Source: Kibdelosporangium sp040675465
Lineage (GTDB): Bacteria; Actinomycetota; Actinomycetes; Mycobacteriales; Pseudonocardiaceae
Direction: 5' to 3'
NCBI RefSeq assembly: GCF_040675465.1
Contig: NZ_JBFAPA010000015.1
Coordinates: forward strand, 1 to 64,000
DNA length: 64,000 nt
Under the pieces are notes generated by a model. That model was not told where the DNA came from. It ran no database searches and worked only from the letters and a program-made list of their open reading frames with translations. Made by a program: the position numbers and the translations under genes. How positions within the stretch are numbered: the first letter of the stretch is position 1; each line of letters begins with the position of its first letter. Below, in pieces: positions 53,623 through 60,419 of this stretch.

Positions 53623-54653
53623 CACAAGTGCTCCAGGGCGAACCCGCCCTTGATCCACTTGCTCGACTCGACCGCGACGCAGACCGCCCGGTCGCCGTCG
53701 GCCATCTTGCTCAGCACCCGCTCCAGCTGCAGGAACGGCAGCGCGTTGCCGGTGTTGCCGGTCTCCGCCACGCAGCTGACCTCGGCCGCGTGCGGCAGGT
53801 CGAGCCCGGCCATGATCCGCTCGGTCATCTTGCCGGACAGCTGCGGCGGCATGATGTAGTCGACGTCCGCGCGCGCCCAGCCGGTGGCCTTCAGCAAGGA
53901 CTCCAGGATCTCCGCGGCCATGGTGGGCACGGACTCCTCGATCGCCTTGTAGTCCTCCTTGACCGGCGAGCTGGCCGAGTTGCGGTCGGCCAGGCCGTAC
54001 CACTCCAGGATCTGGCCGGGGGAGCGGCCCAGGCCGCACAGCTCGTTGATCACGTGCCGGATCGCGGTGGAGCCGGGCACGTCCTCGTTGGTCAGCACGG
54101 CCGCCCCGGCGCCGTCACCGAACAGCACCACGTTGACCAGTTCGGCCGGAGGCAACGACTTGAGGTCGGTGGTGAGGTCGAAGTGCTTGGCGCACACGTC
54201 ACCGGCGATCACCAGGGCGGTGGAGTGCCGGTCGCCGAGCAGCATCTGCCGGGCCACGTCGAGGGCCTGCACCGCGCCCGCGCAGCCGGACTGCAGCTGG
54301 TAGGTGGGCAGGTGGTTGACGCCGAGCCGGTCGGCGACCAGGTTGACGGTCGCGGGCATCAGGTTGTCCGGGGTGGCCGTGCCGAGCACGATGACGTCCA
54401 CATCGGACGGCTGCAGCCCGGCGCCGTCCAGTGCGCGGCGGGCGGCCAGCTCACCCAGCTCGGCCAGCGAGGAGCGGATGTCCCCGGTCGCCAGGTCCAC
54501 CGCGAGGTGCCGGGTGGCGGTGCCGATGAAGACGTCGATCCACTGTTCCCACAGGGGTTCCATGTTGAACCGCCGGGCCAGCGTCGCGTTGTCGACCGCG
54601 GGACCGGGCAAGGCCGTCCCGGCCGACAGAATGCGGATGTCTGAGGCGTCCAT
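53622..54653 (-). CDS. KASIII-like tetronate-forming ligase
   Basis: 343-aa thiolase-fold protein related to FabH. In RK-682, tetronomycin and agglomerin pathways this homologue joins beta-ketoacyl-ACP and glyceryl-ACP through C-C and C-O bonds, forming the tetronate and releasing the chain. C124 lies in QSGCAGA and the asparagine in ETGNTGN (N300). The HQAN histidine position reads PPQLS (P270), so the canonical Cys-His-Asn triad is broken, as in other divergent KASIII acyltransferases. The start is ATG 54653, 6 nt after AAGGA; longer in-frame starts have no ribosome site. It is the first gene of the biosynthetic block. Confidence 0.92.
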   Translation of the reverse strand: MDASDIRILSAGTALPGPAVDNATLARRFNMEPLWEQWIDVFIGTATRHLAVDLATGDIRSSLAELGELAARRALDGAGLQPSDVDVIVLGTATPDNLMPATVNLVADRLGVNHLPTYQLQSGCAGAVQALDVARQMLLGDRHSTALVIAGDVCAKHFDLTTDLKSLPPAELVNVVLFGDGAGAAVLTNEDVPGSTAIRHVINELCGLGRSPGQILEWYGLADRNSASSPVKEDYKAIEESVPTMAAEILESLLKATGWARADVDYIMPPQLSGKMTERIMAGLDLPHAAEVSCVAETGNTGNALPFLQLERVLSKMADGDRAVCVAVESSKWIKGGFALEHL

Positions 54654-54757
54654 CCTGGTCCTTCCCAAGAAGGTGGCTCGCAAACACGCGCGCGCACCGA
54701 GTGGTCGCCTCCATCGTCGGCACAGCCCCAAAACCGCGCCTAAAGCAGCACTAATGA
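54654..54757 (-). promoter_or_regulatory. Probable promoter region of the biosynthetic block
   Basis: This is the only sizeable gap upstream of the minus-strand block, lying between the LuxR terminator and the KASIII start codon. The long polycistronic transcript most likely begins here. I do not see convincing -35/-10 hexamers, which would fit activator-dependent transcription by the LuxR or SARP regulator. Confidence 0.4.
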
Positions 54758-54781
54758 CCGCTCCCGCCGGGGCGGGAGCGG
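54758..54781 (-). terminator. Terminator of the LuxR gene
   Basis: 11-bp complementary arms (ccgctcccgcc / ggcgggagcgg) with a minimal 2-nt centre, 7 nt past the LuxR stop codon. In practice a 10-bp stem with a 4-nt loop would form. It separates the regulator transcript from the biosynthetic block. Confidence 0.65.
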
Positions 54782-54788
54782 CCGGCGC

Positions 54789-57713
54789 TCAGCCCGGCGG
54801 GCGGGTGCCGCGTTCGTCCTGCGCGATCAGCCGGGCCAGCTCGGCCCGGCCCCGGACGGCGAGCTTGCGGTAGATCCGGGACAGGTGGACGTCGACCGTC
54901 CTGGGCGAGAGCGACAGCTCCTCGGCGATCTCCCGGGAGCTCTTGCCGGTTCCCGCGATCCGGGCGATCTCGCGTTCCCGGTCGGTCAGCACGGACAGCG
55001 CCGGGCTGGGATCCGCCGGGGGCTGGTCGATCCGCATGTCGATCAGCTCGTGGGTCAGCCGGGCCACGTCCTCCTGGATGCGCATCGCGCCCGACCGCGC
55101 GGCCAGCCGCCGGGCCAGCGACAGCATGGCCTCGACCTTGTCGTGGTCACCGGCCGCCGCGGTGCTCGGCGCGCCGACGGTCAACGCCGACGCCTGCACC
55201 ACGGCCATTCCCGCTCGGGAGAACACGCCGGCCGCCCGCTGGTAGAGGGCGGCGGCCTCGACGGCGTCCCGCTTCGCCCACAGGACGTGCGCACGAGCCA
55301 GGTAGGCATAGCCGAGCTCGAACGGCAGCCGGGTCGCGGCGGCCACCGCGTGGGCCTTCTCCGCGAACACGACGGCCGAGGTGAGGTCGTCGCGGTCCAG
55401 CGCCGCGGCGGTGAGCATCTCGAAGCACATCGGCCGGATCGCCATGGACAGGCCCGGCAGGTCCGCACCGCCGCCCGCGCCGAGGATCAGCGTCGAGCAC
55501 CGGTGCGGGTCGCCGTCCAGCAACGACGCGAAAGCCAGCGACAGCATGGCATTGACGCTCCAGCCGCAGCTGCCCGGCGGCAGGTCGGCCATGGCGCTGG
55601 TGGCCAGCTCGATCGCCTGCCGGTCGCCGTGCCGCACGGTCCACGAGACGCTCAGCGACTCCAGCAGCCGGGCCAGCCCGCGCAGGTGGCCCGCGTTCAT
55701 CCGGTTGGCCAGCTCCGCCGCCTCGTTCGCGGCGCGGCGCGCGTCGCCGAGCTGCCCCAGGTTGCGGAACGTGTTGCTCAGGCCGCTCAGGATGGTCGGC
55801 AGGACGTGGCTCAGCCCCGCCTTGCGGGCGATGGACAGGCCACGGGTCAGATGCCGTTCGGCCGCCGGATACCGGCCCAGCATGCCCTCGGCCCAGCCCA
55901 GTACGGCCAGGTACTCGGGGTTCCCGGTCAGCTCGGCGTCGGTCAGCTCGGCGATCGCCACCGCGGCCATGGTCAGCGTCTTGCCCGCCTTGGTGAGGTC
56001 CTCGGTCAACGCCTCACACAGGCCCAGCAGCGCCAGGGCACCTGCCGTGGCCACGCGGTGCTCGTGCGCCTCGGCCAGCCGCAACGCCTGCTGCGCCTGT
56101 TCCCGGCTGGGCATCGGGCCACCGAGCAGCCCCACCATGCCGAGCACGAAGGTCAGGTCGACCGCCTCCAGCGCCGCCGGGTCCGGCAGCGCCGCCAGCT
56201 CGGCGGTGAGCAGGCCGGTCGCCTCGGCGTACTCGCCCAGCAGGCACTCCACCAACGCGCAGAACGAAACCACGCCGGCCCGCGCCCCGTCCCGCCGGCC
56301 GGACAGCGACCGCAGCACCCCGCGCAGCAGGTCCCGGCTTTCCCGCAGCTGCCCGGCGGCGGCCAGCGCGCGGGCCGTGCGCAGCATCAACGCGACCCGC
56401 TCGGGATCATCCGCTGTGTTGGCGGGCAACGCCTTCAACGCCACCCGCAGCCAGTGCGCCGCGGTCGCGGGCGCCGAGGAGATCGAGTCCTCCGCGGCGC
56501 GGGTCAGGATCCGCAGGTCGTGCTCGCTCGGGCCGGCCAGCGAGTGCTCGATGTGCACGGCCTGCTCGGCGGCCGGGGCGTTGCGGCGGAACAGGATCTC
56601 GAAGACCCGGCGGTGCGCCATGAACCGCCAGCCGGGACTGGAGTTGGTGTACACCAGCCGGCTGAGCACCGGGTGGCGGAAGGAGAACACCGACGAGCCC
56701 GGGCGGGTCCGCAGCAGGTCGCGCTGGGTCAGTTCGTCCACCGCCGCGCAGACCTCCGGCGCGGACAGCTCCGACACGGTGGACAGCGCCTCGATGTCGG
56801 CGCCGTCGCCGAACACCGCCGCCGCGGCGGCCACCTTGGCCTGGCTGGCGTTGAGCGTGGCCAGCTCCCGCATCAGCAACGCGGCGAACCGTTCCGGGAT
56901 CTCGCCGTCCGAGCGCGCGGCCACGTCCGGTGTGTCGATGTGCATCGCGTTGGCCAGTGCCAGCAGGAACAACGGGTTGCCCAGGCTGCGCAGGTGCAGG
57001 TCGCGCAGCATGGGTGCGTCGGCCGGGACGCCGAGCAGTTCCGCGGACTGGTGCAGGGACAACGCGCCGAGGGTGATCTCCTCGACGGTGCCGGTCTCGA
57101 TGCCGTGCGCCAGCGTGCCGCGCATCCGGCTGGACACCTGCCTGGGCCGCTGCGACAGCACGATCAGCACCGGCGCCGCGACCGGCCAGCGGACCAGGTA
57201 GTCGAGCAGGTCGATGGACCCGGTGTCCGCCCAGTGGAAGTCGTCCACGACCACCACCAGCCCGTCGGCCGCGCAGTCGCGCACGACCGCGCGGACCGTC
57301 TCGTGTAATCGGAACTGCTCCTCGTGGCGCACCGCGCCGTGCGCGGGCCGGCTGCCGGTCAGCATGCCGCGCAACAGGTCCGCTCTGGCCGGGGCCAGCC
57401 GGTCCAGCGCGGCCACCACGCTCGGGTTGTCCAGCATCGGCGTGAGCGGTGAGAACGGGACGTACTGGTCCAGCTCCGTGCACCGGCCGCTGAGCGTCGC
57501 GAACCCCCGTCGCACCGCCTCCGCGCGCAGATGGGACAGCAGTCTGGTCTTGCCCGAGCCGGACTCGCCGACCAGCGCGACGGTCCGCGAGTTCCCCTTG
57601 GCCACGACGTCCAGCTGGGCGAGCAGCCGCTCCGATTCCGCTCGCCGGATCACCGGTGGCTGGTCCCGGCCCGGTCCGCACCTTTGGCTGATTTCTTCCC
57701 CCAAGGCCACCAT
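54789..57713 (-). CDS. LAL-type LuxR-family transcriptional activator
   Basis: 974-aa large ATP-binding LuxR regulator. It has an N-terminal AAA/NACHT-like ATPase with Walker A GESGSGKT (49-56) and Walker B VVVVDDFHWAD (152-162). A long helical, TPR-like middle follows, then a C-terminal LuxR helix-turn-helix (LTDREREIARIAGTGKSSREIAEEL, about 908-965). The start is ATG 57713 next to AAAGGGGGA; GTG 57710 is possible and the longer frame is not credible. LALs of this kind are pathway activators in macrolide and polyene clusters. It is codirectional with and immediately upstream of the tetronate/PKS block. An in-frame TTA codon at residue 136 makes its translation dependent on the bldA tRNA. Confidence 0.93.
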   Translation of the reverse strand: MVALGEEISQRCGPGRDQPPVIRRAESERLLAQLDVVAKGNSRTVALVGESGSGKTRLLSHLRAEAVRRGFATLSGRCTELDQYVPFSPLTPMLDNPSVVAALDRLAPARADLLRGMLTGSRPAHGAVRHEEQFRLHETVRAVVRDCAADGLVVVVDDFHWADTGSIDLLDYLVRWPVAAPVLIVLSQRPRQVSSRMRGTLAHGIETGTVEEITLGALSLHQSAELLGVPADAPMLRDLHLRSLGNPLFLLALANAMHIDTPDVAARSDGEIPERFAALLMRELATLNASQAKVAAAAAVFGDGADIEALSTVSELSAPEVCAAVDELTQRDLLRTRPGSSVFSFRHPVLSRLVYTNSSPGWRFMAHRRVFEILFRRNAPAAEQAVHIEHSLAGPSEHDLRILTRAAEDSISSAPATAAHWLRVALKALPANTADDPERVALMLRTARALAAAGQLRESRDLLRGVLRSLSGRRDGARAGVVSFCALVECLLGEYAEATGLLTAELAALPDPAALEAVDLTFVLGMVGLLGGPMPSREQAQQALRLAEAHEHRVATAGALALLGLCEALTEDLTKAGKTLTMAAVAIAELTDAELTGNPEYLAVLGWAEGMLGRYPAAERHLTRGLSIARKAGLSHVLPTILSGLSNTFRNLGQLGDARRAANEAAELANRMNAGHLRGLARLLESLSVSWTVRHGDRQAIELATSAMADLPPGSCGWSVNAMLSLAFASLLDGDPHRCSTLILGAGGGADLPGLSMAIRPMCFEMLTAAALDRDDLTSAVVFAEKAHAVAAATRLPFELGYAYLARAHVLWAKRDAVEAAALYQRAAGVFSRAGMAVVQASALTVGAPSTAAAGDHDKVEAMLSLARRLAARSGAMRIQEDVARLTHELIDMRIDQPPADPSPALSVLTDREREIARIAGTGKSSREIAEELSLSPRTVDVHLSRIYRKLAVRGRAELARLIAQDERGTRPPG
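57306..57308 (-). promoter_or_regulatory. TTA leucine codon in the LuxR gene
   Basis: Codon 136 is TTA (frame verified from ATG 57713; context Q-F-R-L-H-E). TTA is rare in high-GC actinomycetes and is read only by the developmentally controlled bldA tRNA. Confidence 0.85.
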
Positions 57714-58035
57714 TCCCCCTTTTCCGGGGCATGTTAGTGGATTCTGGCCGGTGCTCACCCGTACATCGGCCAATCGGCCGTCCGCGCGACTCGGCGCGCT
57801 ATGTCCGTTTTGAGCGAATCCGGCAAGGCGAAACGCCCGATGTGTGAAATCCCCGTGAAACAACGAAGCCGGGCGTGCGGCGGGTAAGTCGCACACCCGG
57901 TCGTTATTGCCGATGGCCCGCGTGGTCCGCGTTGCCTTCGTGTTTCGGATACCAACGATTGTGTTACGCCATCATGTCGCGGAATGGCGGGTGACGCTCC
58001 CCGAACGGCATTTCACGACAACGATGAGACGCAGA
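57714..58035. other. 322-nt gap between LuxR and SARP genes
   Basis: Contains the SARP terminator (57869-57900) and, on the minus strand, whatever promoter drives the LuxR gene. The best hexamer pair I can see is TTGCCG and CATAGC at 17-nt spacing, which is weak. There are no credible short genes; the open frames here lack ribosome sites and codon bias. Confidence 0.5.
57869..57900 (-). terminator. Terminator of the SARP gene
   Basis: 11-bp arms ccgggcgtgcg / cgcacacccgg. The one mismatch on the plus strand becomes a G-U pair in the minus-strand RNA, so the stem is complete only in the SARP transcript. It is followed by a U-rich tail (ttcgttgttt). Confidence 0.75.
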
Positions 58036-58854
58036 TCACATAACAAGAACCCGTTCGGCGTAAGGGTCCGCCGAATCAAGGATCGCCTCCTGCAGTTTCC
58101 GCAGATCATGGCAGGGCTCAAGACCCAGCTCGTCATTGAGCGTCGCGCGCGCGGTGCGGTAGACGTTCAGCGCCTCGGCGCGCCGCCCGGACCGGTAGAG
58201 CGCGACCATCAGCTGCTCGTAGAACGCCTCGTGCAGCGGGTACTCGAAGACCAGCGAGTTCAGCCTGCCGATCAACTCGCGGTGCTGGCGCAGCTTGAGA
58301 CGCGCGTCCATCAGCCCCTCGATGCACTCCAGCCGCAGCTCGTCCAGCGCGTGCGAGAGGCCGCTGATGATCGGGCCATCCTGCGGTTCGCCCAGTACCG
58401 GGCCGCGAAACAGGTCCAGCGCGGCCTGGAAGGCGGTGGCCGCCTGCTCGGGCAGCAGCTGCCTGGCGTACCGGCGGCCGTCGGCGACCAGGGTGTGCAG
58501 CGTGTCCAGGTCGAGCTCGTGCTCGCCCAGATCGAACAGGTAACCCGGGATCTGGGTGACCACCAGCGGGCGGCCCGAGCCGGGCCGGTCGAGGAACTTG
58601 CGGAGCTGGGAGATGTAGACGTGCAGTGCCGCGGTCACCCGGCGAGGTGGATGCTGCCCCCAGATCTCCCCGATGAGCTGGCCGCACGACACCACGTGCC
58701 CAGCGCGAATGAGCAGTGCCGCCAGCAGTATTTCCATCTTGCGGGCGCCGATGGACGTGCACACCCCGTTGTCGTGCACGCGTAACGGCCCCAGAATTTC
58801 GAAACGCAACTCGCCCCCATTGCCACTGAACAAGTAGAACCCTGTCGAGGCCAC
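58036..58854 (-). CDS. SARP-family pathway activator
   Basis: 272-aa Streptomyces antibiotic regulatory protein. It has an N-terminal OmpR-like winged helix (from LRFEILGPLRV to VVTQIPGYLF, residues 16-107) and a C-terminal bacterial transcriptional activator domain (DLDTLHTLV to GLEPCHDLRKLQEAIL). No ATPase or TPR follows, so it is a small SARP. The start is either GTG 58854, with a weak ribosome site, or TTG 58809, with GGGGGCGAG upstream and the family-typical N-terminus LRFEILGPL; I list the longer. SARPs bind direct repeats upstream of biosynthetic operons. Codon 24 is TTA. It is upstream of and codirectional with the LuxR gene. Confidence 0.92.
   Translation of the reverse strand: MASTGFYLFSGNGGELRFEILGPLRVHDNGVCTSIGARKMEILLAALLIRAGHVVSCGQLIGEIWGQHPPRRVTAALHVYISQLRKFLDRPGSGRPLVVTQIPGYLFDLGEHELDLDTLHTLVADGRRYARQLLPEQAATAFQAALDLFRGPVLGEPQDGPIISGLSHALDELRLECIEGLMDARLKLRQHRELIGRLNSLVFEYPLHEAFYEQLMVALYRSGRRAEALNVYRTARATLNDELGLEPCHDLRKLQEAILDSADPYAERVLVM
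58783..58785 (-). promoter_or_regulatory. TTA leucine codon in the SARP gene
   Basis: Codon 24 (context L-G-P-L-R-V) is TTA, in frame with both possible starts. It places this activator under bldA control as well. Confidence 0.85.
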
Positions 58855-59256
58855 CAGCTTCGCATCGATTCCCGGCGACGCGCATCAGCAAAATTACGTA
58901 AGTGGGGAACTTGCAAACATTGACTCACTGTCCGTGCTGCAATGATCGCGTCCCGTCAGCGGCGAGGGGGGCCACTCTGCGGTATACCGATTGTACTTGT
59001 GCGCTTGACTATCTCCTTGTGTCTACAATGGATATCCCGGGTAATGCGCCGTTCCCGGCGTTCGGGCCGCACTTTCGGGCATTCTGTGGCCCAGATCACA
59101 CTGTTACGTGGTCAATTGTCAGGTGGTGTTCAGCCCGATCCGGTATAGCGCCGAAATTGCGGCGTTATGTCCGGCTCGCCGGCCTGGCCGGATTGTTGCG
59201 ATGAACGACCGGATGAGGGCTCGCTGACGGGCGGGCGGCTGGTGAGGATGGCCGCC
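58855..59256. other. 402-nt divergent intergenic region (SARP / NIPSNAP)
   Basis: More A+T-rich than its surroundings and holds the promoters of two divergent genes. On the plus strand TTGACT (59006-59011), followed after 18 nt by TGGATA, is a possible promoter. On the minus strand the palindrome ttacgtaa (58894-58901) and nearby TGTTTG/TAATTT hexamers are possible SARP promoter parts. I see no gene, RNA or repeat array here. Confidence 0.45.
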
Positions 59257-59757
59257 ATGAGCGTGATCGAGCTGCGGCAGTACACCTTGCACCCCGGCGG
59301 CCGGGACGTGCTGGTGAAGTTGTTCCAAGACCACTTGATCGCCGGTCAGCAGGCGGTGGGCATGACGATCCTGGGCGTCTACGAGAACCTCGACGACCCC
59401 GACCAGTTCGTGTGGTTACGAAGCTTCCCGGACATGGCCGCCCGCAAGCAGGCCCTGATCGACTTCTATGTGCAGAGCGCCGTCTGGCGCGACCACAGCG
59501 CGGCCGCCAACACCACCATGATCGACTCCGACAACGTCCTGCTGCTGCGTCCCGTTGGCCCCTTCCAGCTCCCTGCCACACCGCACGTCGTGGCGACCAT
59601 CCAGGACACCCGCCCCGCGCGGACGTCCTACCTGGAGACCGAACCGGCCGAGAACGACTTCCCCCGGCTGCCCGTGCGCACCGATGTCCCGAAGTACGTC
59701 TGGTTCACCGATGACATCGAACAGCAGGGAACCCTTCGCCTGTCGGCGTTGCTCTAG
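59257..59757 (+). CDS. NIPSNAP-family protein
   Basis: 166-aa cytoplasmic protein with the NIPSNAP dimeric alpha/beta-barrel fold. It opens with IELRQYTLHPGGRDVLVKLF and continues with VYENLDDPDQFVWLRSFPD, the two strand-helix blocks that define the family. The start is ATG 59257 with GGTGAGG 8 nt upstream. Bacterial members have no agreed function, though some relatives of the fold act as monooxygenases or cyclases on polyketides. It is divergent from the SARP gene, has its own promoter and is not linked by overlap to the cluster. Its stop codon interlocks with that of the convergent gene. Confidence 0.85.
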   Translation: MSVIELRQYTLHPGGRDVLVKLFQDHLIAGQQAVGMTILGVYENLDDPDQFVWLRSFPDMAARKQALIDFYVQSAVWRDHSAAANTTMIDSDNVLLLRPVGPFQLPATPHVVATIQDTRPARTSYLETEPAENDFPRLPVRTDVPKYVWFTDDIEQQGTLRLSALL

Positions 59758-60311
59758 CGGCGGTGGCGGATCCGGCTCCACAGCGGCAGGACGTACCAGA
59801 AGAAGGCGAACCAGGCCAACGCGCACCCGGTGATCCACGCGCCGGCATTCGTGCCCAGCACGACAGTCAGGATCAGCAACAGCGCGGACGTCAGCGCGAG
59901 CATCAGCAAACCCAGTCCACACAGGGCGAACCGGTTGGACACTCGCACGAGGACGCTCTTGAGCCGTTGCCGGAACACGATCCGGTGGAACGCGGCCGGG
60001 GCGATCAGCAAGGCGTTGGCGGCGGCGCCCAGCACGAGGCTGGCGACGTACGTGTCCCGCTGGAACGTCGTGAACGTGGTGAACCTGGGGGTGAAGGCCA
60101 CGGTCAGCAGGAACGCGAGCAACAGCTGGACGCCGGTCTGCGCCACGCGCAGTTCCTGCAGGATCTCGCTGTAGTTGCGGTCCAGGCGCTGTATCGGGCT
60201 CTCGCCACGGACCGAGTAGTTCCAGCGGTCGCCATGGCTCCAGTGGTCGGCGTTGTTCCGGTCGGCTTCGTTCCGGTCGGCACTGTGTCGGTGGTGGAGT
60301 GTGGGGTGCAT
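59754..60311 (-). CDS. DUF6328-like four-TM membrane protein
   Basis: 185-aa protein with a polar, His/Asn/Asp-rich N-terminus of about 35 residues (ADRNEADRNN), then a conserved YSEILQELRVAQTGVQLL block. Four hydrophobic helices follow: LLLAFLLTVAF, SLVLGAAANALLIAPA, LGLLMLALTSALLLILTVV and ALAWFAFFWYVLPLW. This matches the DUF6328 family of actinobacterial membrane proteins, whose role is unknown. ATG 60311 is the only reasonable start though its ribosome site is poor. Its TAG stop codon shares CTAG with the convergent NIPSNAP stop codon. Confidence 0.75.
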   Translation of the reverse strand: MHPTLHHRHSADRNEADRNNADHWSHGDRWNYSVRGESPIQRLDRNYSEILQELRVAQTGVQLLLAFLLTVAFTPRFTTFTTFQRDTYVASLVLGAAANALLIAPAAFHRIVFRQRLKSVLVRVSNRFALCGLGLLMLALTSALLLILTVVLGTNAGAWITGCALAWFAFFWYVLPLWSRIRHRR

Positions 60312-60371
60312 ACCGAAACGATCTCGCGGAAGATCGCCGGAGACATCGGTCGGTTGACGTAGGTGCGAAGA

Positions 60372-60402
60372 ACGGGGGACGGCCGCGCCGGCCGTCCCCC
60401 GT
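60372..60402 (-). terminator. Terminator of the protease gene
   Basis: 13-bp perfect stem (acgggggacggcc and its complement) with a 5-nt loop, 17 nt beyond the stop codon of the S8 protease gene. Confidence 0.8.
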
Positions 60403-60419
60403 CCCGTCGAGCCGGAACG

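Noticed and set aside
54885..57308. 807-codon plus-strand frame opposite the LAL regulator
   Set aside because: Antisense shadow; the minus strand shows Walker motifs and a LuxR helix-turn-helix in the correct frame.
59257..59757. NIPSNAP protein as the missing spirotetronate cyclase
   Set aside because: It is small and barrel-like, but its blocks match NIPSNAP proteins. It has its own promoter outside the cluster and resembles neither AbyU nor PyrI4 in length or motif.
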